Below, in pieces: positions 1 to 8,275 of a stretch of 32,920 bases of DNA. The translations under genes were made by a program, and so were the position numbers. The DNA comes from Desulfamplus sp. (GTDB lineage: Bacteria > Desulfobacterota > Desulfobacteria > Desulfobacterales > Desulfobacteraceae): assembly GCA_015231615.1 (NCBI GenBank), contig JADGBE010000034.1:1-32920 (forward strand), read 5' to 3'. The notes under the pieces are model-generated. The model made no database searches, was not told the DNA's origin, and saw only the letters and a program-made list of their open reading frames with translations. Numbering within the stretch: the first letter of the stretch is position 1; each line of letters begins with the position of its first letter.

Positions 1-82
1 AACACTTATTCCTCTCCGGCTCACAAATTGAACGGGTTTGTTTACCATCAAAATTGGTTGCATAATTTGCTAATTTCAACCT

Positions 83-277
83 CTATGTCAGGTAACGTGG
101 GCTAACCACAAAAAACATTAGAATCAGGGAATTTTTAGGTCGCCGTATTTTTTTTTCAATTTCAGACTCAAGAGGCTGGTGTTGAAATTCATTATCAACG
201 ATAGTCTCTTCGTTAAAACCAAAATCATAAGGTCTTACCATAAAAACAGTATTTGTAGTTCTTGGAACATCTAACAT
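83..277 (-). pseudogene. N-terminal fragment of a CtlX-like amidinotransferase (arginine deiminase superfamily)
   Basis: The first ~32 codons read MLDVPRTTNTVFMVRPYDF followed by GFNEETIVDNEFQ. This resembles the N-terminus of the CtlX/amidinotransferase family (TxNTxxMVRPxxFxxNEET..N.FQ). Intact members are roughly 300 residues. Here the similarity stops at about residue 33, the reading frame changes character through a run of nine A's, and it ends at codon 64. I found no continuation in other frames down to the window edge. I read it as a decayed remnant; the family assignment is from memory of the motif. A real 64-residue peptide cannot be excluded. Confidence 0.45.
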
Positions 278-329
278 ATATATCTTTCTCCTGCTGTATT
301 TTGAGTGTTTTAGTTATCTTTTTAGCTAC

Positions 330-440
330 CTAACTCCAACCCAGGTGTCTTACACCATTGTGAATTGTATAATATTGCTTCAATACCGAGGTTGTCGATG
401 CTCCACACTTGGGGCATTTAATCTCTGATATTTTTTCCAT
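330..440 (-). pseudogene. 36-codon zinc-ribbon fragment, possibly the start of a transposase
   Basis: An ATG-started reading frame encodes MEKISEIKCPKCGASTTSV and then LKQYYTIHNGVRHLGWS before a stop. The CPKCGA motif followed by a short basic or aromatic stretch resembles the first half of the N-terminal zinc ribbon of several transposase families. The second Cys pair is missing because the frame terminates. It lies between another remnant (the amidinotransferase fragment) and the mauE-like gene, in a stretch otherwise without genes (278-520). It could be a remnant or a chance ORF. Confidence 0.3.
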
Positions 441-520
441 AATTACAAATTAAAACACAAACTTCTTGTCATGAAAAGAGACAATCTATGGTCTGAGCCA
501 GTGCCAATTATAAGGTTTAT

Positions 521-1009
521 TCAAATAGTTTTATTCAAATCTTCTGGTTTAATCATAAATAGACGATCAAGGTGAATTAGATTATCGTATTTATAAACAT
601 ACAAACCCATAATAAGCCAAATTAAATCACGCCCAACAGTGAGCCATGATACAGTATCGCCAACGTTCTGGAAACAGCCACAATCAATTGGAGTCTTTTT
701 TATAAGAACCACTATTACGGCTATAGTAAATATTAAAAGCAACCCACAGATAATTGATGCAGATGCTCTGACGCGAATTCCAGCCATAAGACAGACCCCG
801 CTTACAAGCTCAATCCAAGGAAGAAATATAGCCATAGGATTGACGAGCCAATATGGAACTAACAGATATGATGCAATATTGTCTGAAAATTCGGCTGGAA
901 GGTTTATTTTATGGAGACTTGCATAGACAAATATTCCTCCAATGTAAAACCTGACAAGCAAAGCGAGAAATGGGTGTGTAATCCAGATTTTGATATGACT
1001 TAAAATCAC
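521..1009 (-). CDS. MauE/DoxX-family membrane protein
   Basis: This 162-residue protein has four hydrophobic segments (roughly residues 15-33, 52-78, 82-102 and 124-138). It has a DCGCF motif near residue 110, as in the MauE/DoxX family of redox-associated membrane proteins. MauE relatives help keep partner proteins correctly oxidised or transfer electrons through vicinal cysteines. The gene starts with GTG and overlaps the stop codon of the upstream GAF-rhodanese gene (GTGA overlap), so it is translationally coupled. Together with the TlpA-like protein two genes upstream, it suggests an envelope thiol/redox module. Substrate is unknown. Confidence 0.75.
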   Translation of the reverse strand: MILSHIKIWITHPFLALLVRFYIGGIFVYASLHKINLPAEFSDNIASYLLVPYWLVNPMAIFLPWIELVSGVCLMAGIRVRASASIICGLLLIFTIAVIVVLIKKTPIDCGCFQNVGDTVSWLTVGRDLIWLIMGLYVYKYDNLIHLDRLFMIKPEDLNKTI

Positions 1010-2694
1010 TTTTTTACCTCAGAGATTTCTAATCTTTGATAAATCTGCTCAATGTTATCTTCAATTAAATAGAGCCTTTCGTGGTCGCGGTTAAAAAATT
1101 TTCTTGCGATATCTTCATCATAAAGGCGGCTAAAACTTCTGCCATAAATTATAATAGGACGCTCTGGGTCTTCATTTTCAAAATTCATGGGATAAATTGA
1201 ATCAAAAAGAGATGGAGAGAGACTTACAGCCCCCTTAGCATGGCGTATCTCGTAAAACTCACGAGGTCTTGCATCAATAAGGAAAGCTTTATCCTTTTCA
1301 ATCAAAATTTTGGCATCATCTACAGAGATTATCTTAACAACTTCTGGTCTGGGTATTGGCATTATTGGAATACCACGCGGACTTTGAAAATTAAATAATA
1401 GACCAAGTATTACGCTTATTCCAATAATAAGGACAAAATCAAGTGGACGAACCTTCATTATCTTATCAGCATTGCGATTTACTATATTTGCAATTCGCCT
1501 TGCCGCTGCTTCAAGAACATTTATACGATTTTGTGCGTTAATAAGTTCATCAATAGTTTTACGAAGCTCCTCATTTTGCTGCTCAAGGTTCTCATTTAAA
1601 GCCACAATCGTGGCAAATGAATCTGCATTTTTTATATGGAGAACAGATTGAGATACAGATGCAAAAAGAAGCTCTTGCTCTTGTTCAGAAAGTTTACGCT
1701 CTTCTAATGGGGTGCCAAGAAGTAAAACACCATACATCTGCTCTTTTATCAAGAACAGAAATCCTGTTTCAGGTACAAACTCTTTAATAAAAGATGACAG
1801 AGATTCAAGCTCAATAATAGGCTCTACCTGCAACGGCTGTATATGTTTATTTTGCACTCCTGCAAGGGATAGAAATAGAAGTCGATCAACTTGTAGATGG
1901 TCATTTAAAATAGCATTTATTTGGCTACCCTGCCCTATTCCCATGCTCTTTGCATCTATTATTCCTGTTGCTCTATCGTAGATAACTACAATACCTTGAT
2001 GTCTTGAAAACCTGCCAAGCAGAGTTGGCAAAAAAGAGGAAAGAACATTATCTACACTATGAGCCTCTCCTATCGCTAAAGATAATTCACGCAAAGCATT
2101 AAGATGAAATACTTGACGGTCAAGTTCAATGTTCTTTTTTTGCAGTTGTGAATTAAGAAGCTCTACCTTTGTAGAAAAAATAGCAGAGTTAAGGCTTATC
2201 TGAAACAGAGAGGCTATAATTATTAGAAGCTCTCTGTCATCTGAGTCGTAATCTCTTCCATGCAGTGAATCGGTCAACCCTAAAAAAGCTAATCTACCAT
2301 CTTCTATTGGAGATACTAATAAAAGAGCAGGGGCTAAAGGTTGAATAGTATTTTTAACTATTGATAAATCAAGAAAAAAAGGGAAATTCTCTGATTTATT
2401 AAGAATATGGTCAGATGCTTTATTAATTAATTTTTTTATATATTCATCTTCTATCTTATCAATCCCTCTGCAAAACAGGTAGTTATCCTCTCCTGTGAGA
2501 AAAACAAATCCACCCTTTGCACCAACTCCCCCTTGAGCTGACAGCAAAAATGACCCTAAAATCTGCTTTGGATTACGAACTCCTCCAAATTCAGCAGCAC
2601 TCTCTCTTATTACGGAGAGATGATAATGTTTACGCTCAAATTCATCTGAAAATAAACATTGCTCCAAAATTGGAGTATCTTGAGACATTGTCAT
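1006..2694 (-). CDS. GAF-domain protein with a membrane segment and a C-terminal rhodanese-like domain
   Basis: 562 residues. Two GAF-like regions are visible (about 30-175 and 200-360), then a coiled coil rich in E/Q/N (about 362-400), one strong transmembrane segment (about 420-436), a Pro-rich linker, and a rhodanese-like domain (about 452-556) with the LIDARPREFYEIRHAKGA signature. The rhodanese active-site Cys is absent: the usual VxYC is IIIYG, with Gly518 at that position, so sulfurtransfer is unlikely and a binding role is more plausible. With cytoplasmic GAF domains, the rhodanese domain would face the periplasm, where the TlpA-like neighbour acts. There is no clear ribosome-binding site; the start lies 3 bases after the stop of a 23-codon micro-ORF, suggesting coupling. 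Confidence 0.7.
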   Translation of the reverse strand: MTMSQDTPILEQCLFSDEFERKHYHLSVIRESAAEFGGVRNPKQILGSFLLSAQGGVGAKGGFVFLTGEDNYLFCRGIDKIEDEYIKKLINKASDHILNKSENFPFFLDLSIVKNTIQPLAPALLLVSPIEDGRLAFLGLTDSLHGRDYDSDDRELLIIIASLFQISLNSAIFSTKVELLNSQLQKKNIELDRQVFHLNALRELSLAIGEAHSVDNVLSSFLPTLLGRFSRHQGIVVIYDRATGIIDAKSMGIGQGSQINAILNDHLQVDRLLFLSLAGVQNKHIQPLQVEPIIELESLSSFIKEFVPETGFLFLIKEQMYGVLLLGTPLEERKLSEQEQELLFASVSQSVLHIKNADSFATIVALNENLEQQNEELRKTIDELINAQNRINVLEAAARRIANIVNRNADKIMKVRPLDFVLIIGISVILGLLFNFQSPRGIPIMPIPRPEVVKIISVDDAKILIEKDKAFLIDARPREFYEIRHAKGAVSLSPSLFDSIYPMNFENEDPERPIIIYGRSFSRLYDEDIARKFFNRDHERLYLIEDNIEQIYQRLEISEVKK

Positions 2695-2697
2695 AGT

Positions 2698-2769
2698 TTA
2701 GATAATGTAGTCGCCTTCTGACCACGATGGGTCAGTGGCTAAAATTGGAGTGTATTCAGAAATAGTCAT
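2698..2769 (-). CDS. 23-codon micro-ORF coupling the TlpA-like gene to the GAF-rhodanese gene
   Basis: The ATG overlaps the TGA stop of the TlpA-like gene (ATGA), and the TAA stop lies 3 bases before the ATG of the GAF-rhodanese gene. The peptide starts MTISEYTPIL, and the following gene starts MTMSQDTPIL, so the micro-ORF looks like a diverged duplication of that gene's first codons. It could serve only to carry ribosomes across the junction, or it could be debris from a start-site duplication. No family is recognised. Confidence 0.35.
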   Translation of the reverse strand: MTISEYTPILATDPSWSEGDYII

Positions 2770-3341
2770 GGCTTAGAAAGAAGACTCTTTAGCTCCCCGT
2801 AAAATTTATCAATATCTTCAATAATTCCAAGATGAGTATAAACTATTGTTCCATCTGGTCTGCATATTATTGTAAAAGGGGTTTTAGGTTCACCAAGAGT
2901 TTTGTGAGCCTCATATCTCATGTCGCTTATAACTGGAAAGTTGTATTGACCGCTTTTTATAAGCTGATCAATCTCTGGCTCTGTACCTCCAGCAGCTATT
3001 GCAAACATGGCAACTCGCCCCTTCATCTTTCCCTTGTTTAGCCGCCCATAGAGATTGTTAAATGACGGTGCTTGTTTAAAACATTGTGGACAATAGACAC
3101 CAATAACTTCAATAAGGATAAGCTCGCTTTTAAAATCAGAAATAGTAAACTTGGGAGAATTTTGATCTATGCCCAAAGATTGTTTACCCGCCTCATAGTG
3201 TGGAGCTGGTAGAGTCAAAGCTCGCAGCCTCTCTCCAGCTTTTGATTGTGCTGCAAAAAGTAGATTTACATGGTAAATAGAGCTAACAACCAACAAAATA
3301 TTAACAATAATCAACAAAATATTAACTTTGAATGTTTTCAT
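2766..3341 (-). CDS. TlpA/AhpC-TSA-like thiol-disulfide protein with a signal peptide
   Basis: 191 residues from the preferred ATG. That start is favoured because GGAGG lies 8 bases upstream and because a signal-anchor sequence follows at once (MKTFKVNILLIIVNILLVV). Longer reading frames (up to 205 aa) lack this. The thioredoxin-like fold carries a CPQC active site in the context GVYCPQCFKQAPSFN, and the cis-Pro region TPFTIICRPDGTI, typical of periplasmic TlpA/ResA proteins or redoxins. It probably acts as a periplasmic thiol oxidoreductase. Its neighbours (MauE/DoxX and membrane rhodanese) fit an envelope redox unit. It lies 29 bases downstream of the REC-STAS gene in the same orientation. 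Confidence 0.75.
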   Translation of the reverse strand: MKTFKVNILLIIVNILLVVSSIYHVNLLFAAQSKAGERLRALTLPAPHYEAGKQSLGIDQNSPKFTISDFKSELILIEVIGVYCPQCFKQAPSFNNLYGRLNKGKMKGRVAMFAIAAGGTEPEIDQLIKSGQYNFPVISDMRYEAHKTLGEPKTPFTIICRPDGTIVYTHLGIIEDIDKFYGELKSLLSKP

Positions 3342-3370
3342 AACATTAGCCTCCATATTTTTCATATATA

Positions 3371-4147
3371 CTATTTTTGACAAGCCTCTTCAACCGTTTC
3401 GTAAAGTTTTACCATGCGACTTAAACCAACAATATCAAATACCCGTTTAAAATTATCAGACAAACCAGCAATAACTATCTCAATGCCATCTTTTTGACTG
3501 TCAAGAACAATCTGGGTTAAAATGGCAATGCCAGCCCCATTTACAGAGGTGTTTGAATCAAAATGCAACACGACCCGTTTTGATTTGCTCTGTAATGCCT
3601 CATTATAGGCATCTCTTAGATATTGCTCATTTTGACTACCCAGATTACCCTGAAGTTTAATAATAAAATTAGAATCTTGGATTGTGGTGTTCACATCATT
3701 TTGACGGCTTCGGGCAAGTTTCAGACGCTCACGTGCTCTTGTTAATCCATTTTCTAAACTCTTACGCTGGATTGGCTTGTTGATAAAATCAGCAGCATCA
3801 AGGTTAAGTGCCTGAATCGCTAAATCCATATCTCCATGGCCTGTAATGACAATAACCTCAGTGGTTGGAGAGCGTCTTTTAATCTCTTTTAAAACTTCAA
3901 TACCGTCCATACCCGGCATCTTTATATCTGTAAGCACAATTTCAGGTTTTTCTCTATCAAAGACTTCAAGCCCCTCTTCGCCAGACTCTGCTGTATAAAT
4001 ATCAAACCCGTAAAGTTCAAGAAACAGCCTGAACATTTTAAGTGTAGCTTTTTCATCATCAATAACCAAAATTTTTTCTTGAGTAGTCTTATCTTGTTCA
4101 ATTTTTTCCTGATTAATATTTTCAATCTTTTCTTCTTTTTCTGCCAT
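3371..4147 (-). CDS. Response regulator with REC and STAS domains
   Basis: 258 residues. After a charged, Lys/Glu-rich N-terminus (1-24) comes a receiver domain (about 25-145). It has the acidic pair Asp30/Asp31, the phospho-acceptor Asp74 in LTDIKMPGMDG, the ITGHGD switch region, and Lys in INKPI. The C-terminal ~95 residues look like a STAS domain (anti-sigma antagonist or MlaB type), but the usual phosphorylatable Ser motif (DSSG) reads VNGAG, so classical SpoIIAA-type phosphorylation is doubtful. There is no DNA-binding domain, so output is likely by protein-protein contact. It is probably the partner of the histidine kinase at 4848-6947, from which it is separated by mazEF. Confidence 0.8.
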   Translation of the reverse strand: MAEKEEKIENINQEKIEQDKTTQEKILVIDDEKATLKMFRLFLELYGFDIYTAESGEEGLEVFDREKPEIVLTDIKMPGMDGIEVLKEIKRRSPTTEVIVITGHGDMDLAIQALNLDAADFINKPIQRKSLENGLTRARERLKLARSRQNDVNTTIQDSNFIIKLQGNLGSQNEQYLRDAYNEALQSKSKRVVLHFDSNTSVNGAGIAILTQIVLDSQKDGIEIVIAGLSDNFKRVFDIVGLSRMVKLYETVEEACQK

Positions 4148-4167
4148 TTTGTTATGCCTTTGTTAAT

Positions 4168-4491
4168 TTAAAATGCAAATAGCTTAAGTAACACGGAAAT
4201 TACTTTATGTTGAGTTTCTGAATCAATGGAACCGATCTTTTTTATTAGCCGCGTTTTATCTATAGTACGAATCTGATCCAAAACAATTTGCCCATTTTTG
4301 TTTTGAAAATTGCACGATATTCGTGTGGGATAATCTCTTGCAACAGTGGTCATAGGGGCAATAATAACTGTATTGATATATCTGTTCATTTCGTTTGGCG
4401 AGATAATTAAACAAGGTCTTATTTTCTGTATTTCAGCACCAACTGTTGGATCAAGGTTTGTTAAATATACATCAAAGCGATTTAGGACCAT
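4168..4491 (-). CDS. mazF: MazF/PemK-family mRNA endonuclease toxin
   Basis: 107 residues beginning MVLNRFDVYLTNLDPTVGAE. This matches the PemK/MazF fold: the DPTVGxEIxKxRPCLIIS strand region and IIAPMTT with the catalytic-area Thr. An upstream ATG (4497) is possible, but GAGGA lies only 1 base before it and at proper spacing (7) before the chosen ATG. The gene overlaps the mazE-like antitoxin by 10 bases. Members cut mRNA at short sites to arrest translation when antitoxin is lost. The pair sits between a kinase and its likely regulator. Confidence 0.85.
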   Translation of the reverse strand: MVLNRFDVYLTNLDPTVGAEIQKIRPCLIISPNEMNRYINTVIIAPMTTVARDYPTRISCNFQNKNGQIVLDQIRTIDKTRLIKKIGSIDSETQHKVISVLLKLFAF

Positions 4492-4745
4492 TCCCATTCC
4501 TCATTATCCCATGAATGAGAAACAATATCTTTTCCAATTATTAATTTGTCATCAAATTTTTTTGCCATTGCTTTGAATTCATTTTCCCATCCTGCTCTTG
4601 GGTTTGAGTCGAAAATAGGGGTTATGATAATTCGATTTTTATCCACTTCAATTTCAACGTCATCTTTGATCCCAATTTGATCAAGAAATGGTCGCGGAAT
4701 AAAAACTCCATGTGAGTTACCTATTTTTATAACATTAGTCCTCAT
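4482..4745 (-). CDS. mazE: MazE-like AbrB-family antitoxin
   Basis: 87 residues. The N-terminal swapped-hairpin AbrB motif is clear (VIKIGNSHGVFIPRPFLDQI, then VEIEVDKNRIIITP). It is followed by an acidic, Trp-rich tail ending EEWEWS that would occupy the MazF active cleft. It is encoded directly upstream of and overlapping mazF, the normal order for this TA type, where MazE or MazEF autorepresses the promoter. A ~100-base gap separates it from the kinase gene upstream, so the pair may have its own promoter. Confidence 0.85.
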   Translation of the reverse strand: MRTNVIKIGNSHGVFIPRPFLDQIGIKDDVEIEVDKNRIIITPIFDSNPRAGWENEFKAMAKKFDDKLIIGKDIVSHSWDNEEWEWS

Positions 4746-4847
4746 AATTTATTTACCCTGTTATATTCAATCTTATAAAATTTACTGAAGCCATTAAGTT
4801 TAGCCCCTATTTTTTAAACTAACCTACCTAAATTATTACTAATAATA

Positions 4848-6947
4848 TCAGTCCACTGCTGAAAATGTAAGAGTAAAAGTTGTTCCCTGTCCCGGTTTAC
4901 TCTCAATTGTAATTGTGCCGCCATAATCACGGACAATTCCATAGGTAATTGCTAAACCTAAACCCATGCCTTTACCAGTCTGTTTTGTTGTGAAAAAAGG
5001 CTCAAAAATTTTATTACGCACTTCGTCTGGAATACCAACCCCATTATCTTTAAATATAACTACAACCTTACCATTTTCAGCGTATGTGTGAACAAGTATA
5101 TCGCCATAAAGTTCAGGCTCAATATCCATCTTCTCTTGAATCGCATCTCTTGCATTATTTAGCAGATTAAAAAAAACCTGCTGCAATCTGTTATTATGCC
5201 CTTTTACTAACGGAAGATTATCTGCAAGATCAAGACGAATTGCAATTCTCTGAATGGAAAATTGGCGACCAATAATTGATAAAACCCCCTGAATTGGCTC
5301 TGTTAAATTAACTTTCTCCATAGTCAAACCTGATTTTCTACCAAAAGCTCTAAGATTGTTGATTATCTCAGTCGCCCTATCAACCTGTTCACTTATCTCT
5401 GTTGCCATATTTCTTATTTGGGCTTCAGTTATTGCTCTTTTTTGATCTAAAAGTAGATTCAGGTACTCGCTACCCATTTTAATGGTATTGAGCGGCTGAT
5501 TTATCTCATGTGCAATACCAGCACTCATTTCGCCAAGAGTCTTCATTTTTGCTGCCTGAACCAATTGAGCATCTTTTTCCATCATCTCTGTAATATCCGT
5601 TACAGCAACAACAATTGCCTGAGTTCCACCATAGCTTATTGGACAGGCGTGCATATTAACATAAAAGGGGTGTCCACCGTTTTTAAGATGCAAAATTTTG
5701 GGATAATAGACGTAATCGCTTGCACGTAAATATTTTGGTCGATGAATATCGTTTTTATTTAACTCTTTATTTAATTTACTATTCTCTCCACTATCTTGAC
5801 TATTCTTTGGTTCACTCTCTAAGCTATCAATCGAAATAAGACACTCTTTAATATGATCTTGTCCGAGTTTCTCAAAAGGCATTCCAAAAAACTCTTCAAG
5901 TGGATAACCATAAAGTTCAGCAGACCGGGGATTTGCATCTAAAATGGTCTCGTTATTACACTCCACAACAAAAATAGGGTTTGGGGCAGAATCAAAAAGA
6001 GAACGATATTTTAACTCAGATTCTTGAAGCCTTTTACGATAAAGCCGGATTGACCAGACCATATTGAGAAATGAATCAGCTAATTGAGTAACTTCATCAC
6101 GTCCATGACTTTTACGATAAAAAACACAAGTTCTGCACAACTGTTCGCTTTTACTATCAATATTTCTAAAACGGCGACTCTGCTCATCAAAATGCCAGCA
6201 AGGCATGTTTGTATCTTTATAAGCTGGGCAGTTGTTCATACCCCAACCTATATTTCCATCTGGATCAACTCCATTTTCGTCCATATCTAAATTAAAATCA
6301 AAATTGCCACGACTTAACTCATCTGAAATTCTGGTCAGACGGGTTATAGGCATTGTAATATGCCTTGAAATAAGGTGGCTTACGTAAAAGATAAGTATTA
6401 TTACAGCAGAGATAAAACCCAAAAACATGAACCGCAATCTTGAGAGCAAATTATCAATATGTTCTTTGCTTAGACCAACATGAACTGTTCCAATTCTGTA
6501 TAACCCCTCACTCATTGGAACTGCAATATCGTAAGAGGTATTTGCTCCATGCTCAATAAGTCTTACACTATGAAGGGCATTTTCTGGCATTGGATTTGCT
6601 TTGCTAAACTGTAATGGGAATGGGAAGGTGAATGTGTGAGAGATAACCTGTCCGCCTCTATCTAAAACGTAGATATAATTTATCATGTGTTGACGCTCTC
6701 TTAGCCTTGCCTCATCAAAAATAAGGCTAAGAAGCTCTGGTGAGTTTTTTTCAAGCACAAAGCCAGCTCCGCGTTCGGCAATTGAGTGGGCAACTGCAAT
6801 ACCTCGAAGCTCAAGCTCTTTGGTTAATCCAGATATAAGAATCCAGCGGGCAAGAAGGGCAATTGTGGCACTGATTATAAGAATTGCAACCAAAATAGTA
6901 ACGTAAATCTGATTTTTTAAAGATAGTTGTTGATAGTAGCGTATCAT
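4848..6947 (-). CDS. PAS-domain sensor histidine kinase with a Cys-rich cytoplasmic insert
   Basis: 699 residues. TM1 is about 14-33, followed by a periplasmic sensor region (about 40-170), TM2 (about 172-192) and HAMP. Then comes a four-Cys stretch (Cys240, Cys250 in CWH, Cys271, Cys274 in CRTCVFY) that looks like a metal or FeS/redox-binding insert of the kind seen in desulfobacterial sensors. A PAS domain (about 305-455) carries a polar, low-complexity insert at about 372-404. The HisKA box has His480 ([11 protein letters not shown]). The ATPase domain has [16 protein letters not shown] and GKGMGLGL. The start overlaps the solute-binding protein stop (ATGA), implying the binding protein delivers the stimulus. 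The likely partner is the REC-STAS protein. Confidence 0.85.
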   Translation of the reverse strand: MIRYYQQLSLKNQIYVTILVAILIISATIALLARWILISGLTKELELRGIAVAHSIAERGAGFVLEKNSPELLSLIFDEARLRERQHMINYIYVLDRGGQVISHTFTFPFPLQFSKANPMPENALHSVRLIEHGANTSYDIAVPMSEGLYRIGTVHVGLSKEHIDNLLSRLRFMFLGFISAVIILIFYVSHLISRHITMPITRLTRISDELSRGNFDFNLDMDENGVDPDGNIGWGMNNCPAYKDTNMPCWHFDEQSRRFRNIDSKSEQLCRTCVFYRKSHGRDEVTQLADSFLNMVWSIRLYRKRLQESELKYRSLFDSAPNPIFVVECNNETILDANPRSAELYGYPLEEFFGMPFEKLGQDHIKECLISIDSLESEPKNSQDSGENSKLNKELNKNDIHRPKYLRASDYVYYPKILHLKNGGHPFYVNMHACPISYGGTQAIVVAVTDITEMMEKDAQLVQAAKMKTLGEMSAGIAHEINQPLNTIKMGSEYLNLLLDQKRAITEAQIRNMATEISEQVDRATEIINNLRAFGRKSGLTMEKVNLTEPIQGVLSIIGRQFSIQRIAIRLDLADNLPLVKGHNNRLQQVFFNLLNNARDAIQEKMDIEPELYGDILVHTYAENGKVVVIFKDNGVGIPDEVRNKIFEPFFTTKQTGKGMGLGLAITYGIVRDYGGTITIESKPGQGTTFTLTFSAVD

Positions 6948-8275
6948 AGAGAATCACCTTTCTCTTTAGCTCCTTGCTTATTACCATCACCGCTATAATT
7001 ACTATCATTACCATCATTGCTTACAGACTTGCGATTAATAATAGACTCTTTTTTATTTAGCCCTTTCCAATCTGCAAGTAGGGTAAAACGATTATTTTGT
7101 AATCTCGTAAAATAGACCGTATCCATGCCTTGATGGTCAGTTGGACTAAAAGAGAGCCGAACATCAGAACCTAAAGAAAAATCATTCATTGAGTTTATTG
7201 CCTGCAAAAAAGATTGCCGTGTTAAATCTCTTCCTGCCCGTTGCAAACCTTCAACTAAAACTTTTGCATTAATATACCCCTCAAATCCCACAAAATTTGG
7301 CTCTTCCCCTGGATAATAATGCTCAAGCAGACGGGCAAACTCTTCAGCACTTGGGGCTATCCCACCATCTTGTGTGCGAGGAGGAGGAACAACCTGAGAC
7401 ATTATAACATTAACACTTGAAGTATCAGTATTCATAAGATTTCGTGATAACTCCCGTGCCCCAACAAATGAGACCATATAAAAAATAGGAGAAAAACCAT
7501 TTTGCAAAGAGTTTCTTATAAAGTTGGCACAAGGGTCTGATGTTCCGATCATCACAACTGCCTGAGCATCTGACTCCATAATCTTTTCAAGACCTTCCCT
7601 AATATCATGTGTTCCGCGAACATAACTTCCGCGTGCTACAAGCTCAAGGTTAAATCTTTTTAGTGCAAGCTCAGTTCCTGTTAAACCATCAAATCCAAAA
7701 GCATCGTATTGATAAAAGACAGCAATTCGGTTAAGTCCAAGCTCTTGCACAAGGTGTTGTACCACAGTACCAGTCTCTTGATAGTATGATGCTCTGACAT
7801 TAATCACGTATGGCAAAAAAGGCTCTCGGAGAGCGTTGGCACCTGTAAACATGCCAAGTAGAGGGATTTGAGCCTCCTCAACCAATGGAAGAATTTTAAC
7901 GGTGGTGGGGGTTCCAACATAACAGAAAAGACCGAAAACTCTATCTTCAATAATAAATTGCTGAGTATTTGCAAGACATTTTGGAGGATCATAACTGTCA
8001 TCGCGTGTTATAAGTCGAATAATTCGCCCATGAACTCCACCTTTTTGATTCACATGGTTTAAATAACACATTGCACCTTTTAGAGTCTCCTGTCCAAGAT
8101 AGCCTGCATGACCCTGCAAAGCTAAAGAAGATCCAAATACAACCTCGCCCGCATCAACATTGAGTGTTACAGGTGGAATTGGAACTTTAATCTCATCATC
8201 TTGACAGCCAGCAACTACGTAAAATGAGATAGCTATGATTATAAAAATCCATATAGATCTATTTTGCCAGCACAC
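6944..8275 (-). CDS. Leu/Ile/Val-type ABC solute-binding lipoprotein
   Basis: 443 residues from a GTG start. GTG is chosen over the upstream TTG at 8332 because AAAAGGGA sits 7 bases before it and the longer form would extend further into fdhE. A hydrophobic signal runs into a lipobox VVAGC, so Cys24 would be lipidated. The body is a type I periplasmic binding fold (Peripla_BP_6/LivJ family): VVFGSSLALQGHAGYLGQE, GAMCYLNHVNQKGGVHGR, RLITRDDSYDP. No permease or ATPase genes follow. Instead the stop overlaps the histidine kinase start, so this is probably a sensory binding protein rather than a transporter part. The gene overlaps the end of fdhE by 17 bases. The ligand is unknown. Confidence 0.8.
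   Translation of the reverse strand: MCWQNRSIWIFIIIAISFYVVAGCQDDEIKVPIPPVTLNVDAGEVVFGSSLALQGHAGYLGQETLKGAMCYLNHVNQKGGVHGRIIRLITRDDSYDPPKCLANTQQFIIEDRVFGLFCYVGTPTTVKILPLVEEAQIPLLGMFTGANALREPFLPYVINVRASYYQETGTVVQHLVQELGLNRIAVFYQYDAFGFDGLTGTELALKRFNLELVARGSYVRGTHDIREGLEKIMESDAQAVVMIGTSDPCANFIRNSLQNGFSPIFYMVSFVGARELSRNLMNTDTSSVNVIMSQVVPPPRTQDGGIAPSAEEFARLLEHYYPGEEPNFVGFEGYINAKVLVEGLQRAGRDLTRQSFLQAINSMNDFSLGSDVRLSFSPTDHQGMDTVYFTRLQNNRFTLLADWKGLNKKESIINRKSVSNDGNDSNYSGDGNKQGAKEKGDSL

Noticed and set aside
3725..3745. CACGTG hexamer in the REC-STAS gene as another parS site
   Set aside because: The flanks (gctCACGTGctc) do not match the extended parS palindrome.
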